Made by a program: the position numbers and the translations under genes
In this document: positions 53,933-61,366 of the stretch, piece by piece
Numbering within the stretch: position 1 is the stretch's first letter
Layout: each line of letters opens with the position of its first letter
The notes under the pieces: model-generated
Database searches by the model: none
What the model was told of the DNA's origin: nothing
What the model saw: the letters and a program-made list of their open reading frames with translations, nothing else
NCBI RefSeq assembly: GCF_035989885.1
Contig: NZ_CP108518.1
Location: 1,984,001 to 2,048,000, forward strand
Direction of reading: 5' to 3'
From: Streptomyces sp. NBC_01232
Lineage (GTDB): Bacteria > Actinomycetota > Actinomycetes > Streptomycetales > Streptomycetaceae
Length of the DNA stretch: 64,000 nt

Positions 53933-54541
53933 GTGGCGGGAGCAGCACGGCGGCGCGACGGGCAGATCGCCCAGGAGCGGATGCTGGAAGAGGCCATGGC
54001 GGCCATCGCCGAGGACGGACTGGCCGCGCTCACCATGTCCGCGCTGGCCGAGCGCCTCGGCACCAGCGGCGGCCACATCCTGTACTACTTCGGCAGCAAG
54101 GACCGGCTCCTGCTGGAGGCCCTGCGCTGGAGCGAGGAGCAGCTCACAGGGGAGCGCCGGGCGCTGCTGGGCCGCAGGGTGACGGCGGCGCGCAAGCTGG
54201 ACCAGTTCCTGGAGCTCTACCTCCCCGAGGGCCCCCGCGACCCGCGCTGGACGCTGTGGATCGAGCTGTGGGCCCGTACCGCCTCCAATCAGCCGCTCAA
54301 GGCCGCCCAGGAGGAGATCGACGACAGCTGGCAGCGGGATCTGGAGTCGCTCTTGGCGAAGGGCGTGGACCAGGGCCGTTTCGCGCCCATGGACGTGCCC
54401 GCGCGGGCCTCGGAGCTGCTCGCCCTGCTGGACGGCCTGAGCACCCGCGTGGTCCTGGGCCAGCGCGGCGCGGACCGCGTCAGGGCGCTCGAGCAGGCCC
54501 GCTCGGCGGCGGCCCTGCTCGTCCCCCGCACGGCGCCGTAG
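53933..54541 (+). CDS. TetR family regulator of the permease/amidohydrolase unit
   Basis: The product is 202 residues from GTG 53933 with GGAGGGCGGGAG ahead. The helix-turn-helix is LTMSALAERLGTSGGHILYY. The C-terminal domain is of a common actinobacterial type related to BetI. It is divergent from the permease with the palindromic boxes in between; the simplest model is repression relieved by a purine-like or amide ligand. Confidence 0.9.
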   Translation: MAGAARRRDGQIAQERMLEEAMAAIAEDGLAALTMSALAERLGTSGGHILYYFGSKDRLLLEALRWSEEQLTGERRALLGRRVTAARKLDQFLELYLPEGPRDPRWTLWIELWARTASNQPLKAAQEEIDDSWQRDLESLLAKGVDQGRFAPMDVPARASELLALLDGLSTRVVLGQRGADRVRALEQARSAAALLVPRTAP

Positions 54542-54984
54542 CCCGCCCGGCGCCCCGAGCAGCCCGGCGCCCGCGCCCCCGAACCGCCGGCACCCCGAAA
54601 CAGCCCGGCCCCCCGAGCAGCCCCAACCGCCCGAACGGCGGGAACTTCTCCATTCCCCACCCGGTCCGGACCACCGGCCGGCCTTTTCCCGACGGCCCGG
54701 CCCGACGGCCCGGCCCGGCGACTCGACCCGCCGCCCCAATTCGCCGCCCGAAAACGCAAGCCACCGCGCCGAAATCCCCTCCAAGGCGGCGCGAAGGGTC
54801 GTTCACACCCGTTCACGCCCCCCAATAAACCTCCTTGACCAGGGCATATGCAGGGGATTCAAAGCTCCTTTCAGGCTCGTGAACACATTCACAAGAATTC
54901 CGCTCGAAGTGCGCCCTACCGCGCTCCTCCCCCAGCGAGCACAATCGCGATGACGACCCGAATCGATCGTGAAGGAGGGAGCGC
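54542..54984. other. Gene-free stretch, Pro-codon-rich then AT-richer promoter area
   Basis: The first 250 bases are low-complexity GC and no gene is supported. From 54830 the base composition becomes AT-richer and includes GTGAACACATTCAC (54879-54892), an inverted repeat with 5-bp arms that may be an operator for the next gene. Confidence 0.5.
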
Positions 54985-55887
54985 GTGCGCAATCAGGTGC
55001 GCACAGCGGACGGGCGCGCTCTGACCGTGGAGCGCTGGGGCGATCCGGACGGCAAACCCGTCTTCCTGCTGCACGGCATGCCCGGCAGCCGCCTCGGCCC
55101 GGCCCCCCGGGGCATGGTCCTCTACCAGCGCCGGATGCAGCTCATCGCCTACGACAGACCCGGCTACGGCGGCTCCGACCGTCATGTGGGCCGCACCGTG
55201 GCCGACGTGGCCCACGACGTGGCCGCCATCGCCGACGCCCTCGGCATCGACACCTTCGCGGTCGCCGGCCGCTCCGGCGGCGCCGCCGGCGCACTGGCCT
55301 GCGCCGCCCTCCTCCCCGACCGGGTCACCCGGACCGCGGCGATGGTCGGCCTCGCTCCCCGGGATGCGGAGGACCTCGACTGGTTCGCCGGGATGGCCGC
55401 GTCGAACGTACGGGAGTACACCACCGCCACCGACGATCCCGAGGAGCTGGCGGCGCGGCTGATCCCGCGCGCCGACGGCATCCGCAAGGACCCCGGCCGG
55501 CTGCTGGACGAACTGCGCAGGGAACTGACCGACAACGACCGCATGATCGTCGCGGACGCCGGCCTGCGGTCGATGCTTCTGCGCAACTACCGTGAGGGGC
55601 TGCGCCATTCGGCGTACGGATGGATCGACGACGTCCTGGCCTTCAGCCGCCCCTGGGGCTTCGACCCGGCCGACATCCGCTGTCCGGTGATGATCTGGCA
55701 CGGTGAGCTCGACGTGTTCTCCCCCGTGGGCCACTCCCGTTGGCTGGCCCGCCGCATCCCCGGGGCCACCACCAACATCGAGCCCGCCGCCGCGCACTTC
55801 GCCGCCCTGCGCGCGCTGCCCGACGTACTGAACTGGCTGCTGCGCGATCTGCCGGCACCGGACCTCAACGAACAGCAGCCCGCCTAG
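54985..55887 (+). CDS. Alpha/beta hydrolase
   Basis: The product is 300 residues from GTG 54985 with AAGGAGGGA ahead. HGMPGSR is the oxyanion segment, the nucleophile elbow is GRSGG (VAGRSGGAAG) and the catalytic His is in AAAHFAAL. It has no signal peptide. Family members hydrolyse esters, epoxides or lactones; the substrate is unknown. It stands alone between two gene-poor gaps. Confidence 0.9.
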   Translation: MRNQVRTADGRALTVERWGDPDGKPVFLLHGMPGSRLGPAPRGMVLYQRRMQLIAYDRPGYGGSDRHVGRTVADVAHDVAAIADALGIDTFAVAGRSGGAAGALACAALLPDRVTRTAAMVGLAPRDAEDLDWFAGMAASNVREYTTATDDPEELAARLIPRADGIRKDPGRLLDELRRELTDNDRMIVADAGLRSMLLRNYREGLRHSAYGWIDDVLAFSRPWGFDPADIRCPVMIWHGELDVFSPVGHSRWLARRIPGATTNIEPAAAHFAALRALPDVLNWLLRDLPAPDLNEQQPA

Positions 55888-56656
55888 AGGGTGTTGAACC
55901 CTACGCGTTCGATCCCGGCCCAACTGGCCGGCATTCAGCACGCGGTCGAGAAGGGAGTGTGCCGCTCTGGACTCCGCGTGTCCGGGCCCGCCCCACCCGA
56001 CGGGTGGGCCCCATGAGCCGTGGAGGCCTTCTCACGACCCGCCGCATCGACGACGTCGACCCGCTCGTCCTCCCGCTGTCGGACGCCTCGCCGGCCGCGC
56101 CGCCCACCGGCGCTCCGGGGCCGCCGCCGGGCCGCTTCCGAGGGGACGTCATCGGCATGATTCGGCGCCCGCCGCCGCGGCGATCACCGCGCCCTCCCCG
56201 CTGCCCGGCGCGGAAGACGCGCGGGGTGCGCCAGGTTCGTGAGGTGCGTCAGGTTCGCGAGGCGCGTCAGGTTCGCGAGGCGCATGAGGCTTGGCCCCGG
56301 CCGGGCCGGATCCCCGGCCGATGGGACACGCCCCCCTCATCACCCCAGGTCAGCGCACGGCCGCCGGAGTGGGTACGGACCGACCGGCACCGCCGCCGGG
56401 CCCCCCGGCAGGACCTCGACAGGACCTCGGAAGGACCCCCTCCGGGACCCCCGGCGATGAAAAGGATCTTTCTTTCCGGCAAACGGCCGAATCCGCCCTC
56501 TTGAGAAATCCGGCACGCATTGGTTGCAACTCTTGACCAGGCGTCATGTCTCGTGTTGCCAAGGGGGACTGTCCTAGTAAAGTCCCTGCTTGACAGCAGC
56601 ATGTAGCCGTTGTCATTCACATGTCCATTCCACATGGCTTCCCCAAGGACGGTGCC
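55888..56656. other. Gap before the fxs cluster, with tandem repeats and operator-like repeat
   Basis: No gene is supported here. An 18-bp unit (GCGTCAGGTTCGCGAGGC) repeats about three and a half times from 56226 to 56285. Further on, GGGACT (56565-56570) and AGTCCC (56581-56586) form an inverted repeat with a 10-base spacer, and TTGACA occurs at 56590-56595. This last part, GC-poorer than its surroundings, probably contains the fxsA promoter. Confidence 0.5.
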
Positions 56657-56821
56657 GTGAACACTTCAGCGACCCCCACGACCAGCTCGGTCAAGGCCCA
56701 CCGGGTCCCGCTCAGCAAGATCGACGTCCACACCGCTTCCGCGGCGACGACGCTCGGTCGCATGCTGCCGGCCGAATCTGCTCGTCCGGTTCAGGCACCG
56801 ATCTTCAACTCCGCGCTCTGA
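56657..56821 (+). CDS. fxsA: FxSxx-COOH precursor peptide (FxsA)
   Basis: The product is 54 residues from GTG 56657, chosen because AAGGA (56645-56649) is seven bases ahead; ATG 56621 would give 66 residues but has no ribosome site. The C-terminus is IFNSAL, fitting the FxSxx-COOH rule (Phe, any, Ser, any, any, end). The leader is Ser/Thr-rich and contains LSKIDVHTASAATT. It is the predicted substrate of FxsB, which starts 29 bases after its stop. Cyclophane-type crosslinking is expected from the family name; which residues are linked is not visible. Confidence 0.82.
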   Translation: MNTSATPTTSSVKAHRVPLSKIDVHTASAATTLGRMLPAESARPVQAPIFNSAL

Positions 56822-56850
56822 CACCGAAGTAAGAGCTCTAGACTGGTGGA

Positions 56851-59103
56851 ATGACCGGCCTGATCCCATTTCGCGAGATCGTCCTGAAAGTTCACAGCAG
56901 ATGCGATCTTGCTTGTGATCATTGCTATGTCTACGAACACGCAGATCAGAGCTGGCGAGCCCGGCCGAAAGCGATCTCCCCCGAGGTTATTTCGCACACC
57001 GCGTTGCGGCTCGCCGAACATGCCCGTGACCATGCACTCCCCTCCGTCACGGTGATTCTCCATGGAGGGGAACCCCTGTTGGCGGGCCCCGCCCGGCTCC
57101 GCCTCGTGTGCGAGGAGTTCACCCGGGCGCTCGACGGCATCGCCGCCCTCGACCTGCGCATCCACACCAACGGACTCCAGCTCAGCACGCGTTACCTCGA
57201 CCTCTTCGCCGAGTACGGCGTCCGGGTCGGCATCTCCCTCGACGGGGACCGCGCGGCCAACGACCGCCACCGCCGCTTCGCCGACGGCCGCACGAGCCAC
57301 CCGCTGGTCCTGGCCGCCGTCGCGCTGCTCCGCTCCGAGCCCTACCGCCACCTGTACCAGGGGCTGCTCTGCACCGTGGACGTGGCCAACGACCCCGTGG
57401 CAGTTCTGGACGCCCTGGTCGAACTGCAGCCCCCGCGCGTGGACTTCCTTTTGCCTCATGCCACGTGGGAGACACCTCCGGCCCGGCCCGACGGCGCTCC
57501 CGACGCGTACGCCCGCTGGCTCCTGCGGATCTTCGACCACTGGGACCGGCTGGGACGCCCGGTGCCCGTACGGCTCTTCGAGTCCCTGCTCTCGACCCTG
57601 CGCGGCGGACCGAGCCTCACCGAGTCGCTCGGCCTCGCCCCCACCGACCTCGTCGTCGTCGAGACCGACGGGACCCTGGAACAGGTCGACTCCCTCAAAA
57701 GCGCCTTCGAGGGAGCCGCCGCCACCGGGTTCAACGTCTTCGACCACGCGTTTGACCAGGTCGCGGGCCATCCCGGGGTCCGCGCCCGGCAGCTGGGCCT
57801 CGATGGCGTCAGCGACTCGTGCCGCCGGTGCCCCGTCGTACGTTCGTGCGGGGGCGGGCTCTACACCCACCGCTACCGCGACCGGAACGGCTTCGACAAC
57901 CCCTCCGTCTACTGCACCGACCTGCGCGAGCTGGTGGACGGGGTCGAGGGCCGCACGGCGCTGCGGGAGACCGCTCCGCAGCTGTCCGACCCCGCCGAAC
58001 TCGCCCGGTCCCAGCAGGAGCTGACCCGGATCCTGCTGGCCCGGCTGCACGCGGACCTCGCCGCCGATCCCGGCTGGGCCCGCGCCTGGGAGCTGCTGGC
58101 CACCGTGGAACGGGCCGGGGAGGCGGGCGCGGACGCAGTGGACGCCGTGCTGGACCACCCCTTCACCCGGACCTGGGTGCTCGCGGCCCTGGACGCCGCG
58201 CACGACGGCACGCAGGACGCCGAGGAGGCCGCGCGCCGCCTGACCGCGCTGGCGGCCGCGGCCGTGCTGCGGGGCGGCCTGGATCTGCCGGCCGAGGTGG
58301 CCTACCGGGACGGCGAGGTGTATCTGCCGACGCTGGGGCTGCTGCGCCTCGGGGAGCCCGGCACCGAGGGGCGGGCCGCGCTGCACGTCACCGACGAGGG
58401 GTACGCCGTACGGGACGGCCGCGCCGAGCACCGCTTCGGGCCGGCGGCGGGGGACGCCCGCTGGCAGCCCGTACGCACCTGGTCGCCGGGGCCGGACGCG
58501 GCCCCGGTGGCCCTGGAGGACCTCGACCCGTACCGCAACTGCTTCGCCCGCCCGCCCAGGCTGCGCCTCGGCGCCGGCGAGGCCGAGGAGTGGCGGGGCA
58601 GGCTGGACCGGGCGTGGGCGCTGCTGCACGAGGCGGTTCCGGAGTTCGCCCGGGCTGCGGCCGCCGGGCTGACCACGCTGACCCCGCTCGCGGGCGGCCC
58701 GCGGTCGGGCGGCTGGGGCGAGGCCGGCCGGCACGGTCCGGGAGCGCTCGGGGTGCCGTACGCGGCGGGGGCGCGGGAGACCGCGCTCGCACTGCTGACC
58801 GGGCGGCGGCGGACGCGGCTGCGGGCGCTGACCGAGGTCGCCGATCTGTACGCGCTGGACGGTCAGTGGGAGCACCGCTCGCCGTGGCGGGAGCGGCCGG
58901 TCCCGGTGTCCCGGCTGCTGGCCGACGTGCACGAGCGGGTGGCGGTGGAGGCGTACCGGCGGGCCACGGCGGCGGCCGAGCCGGGCGGCTCGGACCGTAT
59001 CCACCGGGCCCTGGACCGGCTCTCGGAGGCGGCGGAACTGACCGTCACCGGCAAGCGGCTGGTCGCGGAGCTCCGCTACGAACTGAAGACGGTCGACGCA
59101 TGA
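56851..59103 (+). CDS. fxsB: FxsB-type radical SAM/SPASM peptide maturase
   Basis: The product is 750 residues. The radical SAM cluster is Cys18-x3-Cys22-x2-Cys25 (CDLACDHC). SPASM cysteines lie at about 323-355 (CRRCPVVRSCGG ... YCTD). The first 400 residues are the maturase proper, annotated in databases as cyclophane-forming. Residues 400-750 resemble the HExxH-type peptide hydroxylase domain that is often fused, but no HExxH motif is present (closest is HEAVP and the RSPWRERP region). It likely acts on FxsA in the cytosol. Its stop overlaps the next start (ATGA). Confidence 0.88.
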   Translation: MTGLIPFREIVLKVHSRCDLACDHCYVYEHADQSWRARPKAISPEVISHTALRLAEHARDHALPSVTVILHGGEPLLAGPARLRLVCEEFTRALDGIAALDLRIHTNGLQLSTRYLDLFAEYGVRVGISLDGDRAANDRHRRFADGRTSHPLVLAAVALLRSEPYRHLYQGLLCTVDVANDPVAVLDALVELQPPRVDFLLPHATWETPPARPDGAPDAYARWLLRIFDHWDRLGRPVPVRLFESLLSTLRGGPSLTESLGLAPTDLVVVETDGTLEQVDSLKSAFEGAAATGFNVFDHAFDQVAGHPGVRARQLGLDGVSDSCRRCPVVRSCGGGLYTHRYRDRNGFDNPSVYCTDLRELVDGVEGRTALRETAPQLSDPAELARSQQELTRILLARLHADLAADPGWARAWELLATVERAGEAGADAVDAVLDHPFTRTWVLAALDAAHDGTQDAEEAARRLTALAAAAVLRGGLDLPAEVAYRDGEVYLPTLGLLRLGEPGTEGRAALHVTDEGYAVRDGRAEHRFGPAAGDARWQPVRTWSPGPDAAPVALEDLDPYRNCFARPPRLRLGAGEAEEWRGRLDRAWALLHEAVPEFARAAAAGLTTLTPLAGGPRSGGWGEAGRHGPGALGVPYAAGARETALALLTGRRRTRLRALTEVADLYALDGQWEHRSPWRERPVPVSRLLADVHERVAVEAYRRATAAAEPGGSDRIHRALDRLSEAAELTVTGKRLVAELRYELKTVDA

Positions 59104-59909
59104 GTGCCTCCTCCCCCGCCCTCGGGAGGCTGCAGCTGGCGCTGCGATTACGGCTGCTCGGGGTCCGGCCCGGCATGCGGCTCATGGTGCACTCCGCCCT
59201 CGGCGGGACCGGGCTGCGCGCGGAGCGGCTGCGCGACGCGCTGATGGGCGTCCTCGGGCCGCGCGGCACGCTGGTGGTCCCCGCGTTCACCCCGCAGAAC
59301 TCCAAGACCTCCAGCGCCCATCTGGAGCGGATCAGCGGTCTTGACGAGGCCGGGGTGCGGGCCTTCCGCGAGCGGATGCCCGCCTTCGACCCGGCGAGCA
59401 CCCCGAGCCAGGGCATGGGCGCCCTCGCCGAGGCCGTCCGCACCGCGCCGGGGGCCGTGCGCAGCGACCACCCGCAGACCTCGTTCGCGGCCCTCGGCGC
59501 CGACGCGCGGCGGCTCTGCTCCGGGCACCGTCTCGAAAGCCATCTGGGGGAAGAGACACCCCTGGGAAAACTGTGCTGGGAGGGCGGGCAGGTACTCATG
59601 ATCAATGTGGGGTTTTCGGTCTGCACCGCTTTCCATCTCGCGGAGTACCGAATTCCGAAGCCCCCCTTGCGCATGTACGAGTGTGTGGTGAAGGTGAACC
59701 TTCCGGGGCTGCAAAGGCACCGGCAGGAGGGGGAGTGGGCGGCGTACGAGGACGTTGCGCTGGATGACAGCGATTTCGCGGAGATCGGTGACGCGTTCCC
59801 GGATTCACGGGTGCGCAGGGGGCGGGTGGCAGGTGCGTCGACCATGCTCTTCTCCGTCCCGGAGGCCGTCGATCACGCCCTTGACTGGATGACCGAAAAC
59901 CGACGCTGA
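59100..59909 (+). CDS. AAC(3)-like acetyltransferase in the fxs cluster
   Basis: The product is 269 residues from ATG 59100, overlapping the fxsB stop. The AAC(3) fold signatures are MVHSALGGTGL and RSDHPQTSFAALG, with the acetyl-CoA region VLMINVGFSVCTAFHLAE. Classical members acetylate aminoglycosides, but in this position it more likely modifies the mature peptide or a small molecule of the pathway. The gap to fxsC is 80 bases. It is tentative whether it is catalytically standard. Confidence 0.85.
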   Translation: MSASSPALGRLQLALRLRLLGVRPGMRLMVHSALGGTGLRAERLRDALMGVLGPRGTLVVPAFTPQNSKTSSAHLERISGLDEAGVRAFRERMPAFDPASTPSQGMGALAEAVRTAPGAVRSDHPQTSFAALGADARRLCSGHRLESHLGEETPLGKLCWEGGQVLMINVGFSVCTAFHLAEYRIPKPPLRMYECVVKVNLPGLQRHRQEGEWAAYEDVALDDSDFAEIGDAFPDSRVRRGRVAGASTMLFSVPEAVDHALDWMTENRR

Positions 59910-59989
59910 TTGACTGAACGATGAGGGGATGTGGCGAAGCAGCTCCGGAATGATGTTTCTTCGCTTCGCATCTTCGGGACGGGGGTCGT

Positions 59990-61366
59990 GTGCCCGCATC
60001 AGGGGAGCCGTACTTTTTTCTCAGTTACGCACATACACCGAGGTTCGGGGCCGGGGGACCCGACCCCGACATGTGGGTCGAGCGCCTTTTCCGCGATCTC
60101 TGCGGACACGTCATGGCGCTGACCGATCTGCGCGCCGGGTACGACGTCGGGTTCATGGACCGGGAGATACGCAGCGGCGAGGGCTGGTCCGAACGGCTGG
60201 CCCGGGCACTCGCCAACTGCCGCGTCTTCGTTCCCCTGTTCTCGCCGCGCTACTTCGCCAGCGAGATGTGCGGGAAGGAGTGGTTCGCCTTCGCGCAGCG
60301 CGCGGTCCAGCACGGTGCGGTCCGCAACACACCGGCCGAGGCCATCGTGCCCGCGTTATGGGTGCCGGTCCCGCCGGAGCAACTCCCCGGTCCCGCCGAG
60401 CGGTTGCAGTTCAACCACAACACCTTCGGCGAGCGCTACGTCACCGACGGCCTGTACGGGCTGATCAAACTGCGCGGTTACGCCGACCAGTACGAGCAGG
60501 CGGTCTACGAGCTCGCACGGCGCATCGTCCAGGTCGCCGAGACCGCCCACCTGGAGCCCATCCGACCGCTGGACTACCGGAACGTGCCCAGCGCCTTCGG
60601 CTCCAGCGGCAGCCCCTCCCGCACCCTGCACGTGACGGTGGCCGCCGCCTCCCGGCACGAACTGCCGGAGGGCCGGACCCCCGAGTACTACGGGGACACC
60701 GCGCTGGAGTGGAACCCGTACCACCCGGTCGCCCAGCGGCCCATCGCCTACGTCGCCGAGGACCTGGTCAAGAACCTCAACTACCAGACCACCATGTCCT
60801 CCTTCGACGACGAGGCCGGACACCTCGACGGCAAACAGCTGCCGACCCGCCCGGAGATCCTGATCGTCGACCGCTGGGCGGTGGAGGACGAGGACCGGCG
60901 CCTGCGCCTGGCCGCCTTCGACCGGGACCCGCGGCCGTGGGTCAACGTGGTCGTGCCCTGGAACCGGTACGACCACCAGAGCCGGTCGAAGGAGTCCGAG
61001 CTGGCCGACCGGCTGGAGACCACCATGCCCAGGACGATGAGCCAGGGCCGGGCCGCCTGCCGTGCCGCGGCCAACGGCGTGGCGAACGTGGAGACCCTCG
61101 GCCAGATCCTGCCGCAGGTGGTCGAGGCCGCCGCCCAGCAGTTCCTCAGACACGCCCAGCCGTATCCGCCGAAGGGCGACACCTCGATCGACCGGCCCCG
61201 GCTGCTGGGTCCGATGGGGATGAACGGGCCGCCCGGCCCGCCATCGCCCCGTGTCCCCTTCCCGCCCGACTCCGACCGGCACCGGACCGGGCCCGCGGGC
61301 GCCGGCCTCCACGACAACGACGACAACGACACCGACCGGGGGGACGCGGATGACAGCGAGCAGTGA
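59990..61366 (+). CDS. fxsC: TIR-like protein FxsC
   Basis: The product is 458 residues from GTG 59990 (GGGGG ahead). The N-terminal TIR-like domain (about 6-190) begins YFFLSYAHTPRFG and contains FSPRYFASEMCGKEW, where the Glu lies in the position of the catalytic Glu of TIR NADases. The FxsC C-terminal domain follows, ending in an acidic, disordered tail. Its stop overlaps the next gene by 17 bases. Family knowledge ties it to FxsA/B. Whether it degrades NAD is unproven. Confidence 0.86.
   Translation: MPASGEPYFFLSYAHTPRFGAGGPDPDMWVERLFRDLCGHVMALTDLRAGYDVGFMDREIRSGEGWSERLARALANCRVFVPLFSPRYFASEMCGKEWFAFAQRAVQHGAVRNTPAEAIVPALWVPVPPEQLPGPAERLQFNHNTFGERYVTDGLYGLIKLRGYADQYEQAVYELARRIVQVAETAHLEPIRPLDYRNVPSAFGSSGSPSRTLHVTVAAASRHELPEGRTPEYYGDTALEWNPYHPVAQRPIAYVAEDLVKNLNYQTTMSSFDDEAGHLDGKQLPTRPEILIVDRWAVEDEDRRLRLAAFDRDPRPWVNVVVPWNRYDHQSRSKESELADRLETTMPRTMSQGRAACRAAANGVANVETLGQILPQVVEAAAQQFLRHAQPYPPKGDTSIDRPRLLGPMGMNGPPGPPSPRVPFPPDSDRHRTGPAGAGLHDNDDNDTDRGDADDSEQ

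Noticed and set aside
55983..56504. Plus-strand frame MSRGGLLTTRRIDDVD... as a gene before fxsA
   Set aside because: No ribosome site, and most of it is translated tandem repeat and Pro/Arg-rich sequence; it does not look like a conserved protein.
56267..56635. 122-codon minus-strand frame divergent from fxsA
   Set aside because: It lacks a ribosome site and domain, and covers the probable fxsA promoter and repeats.
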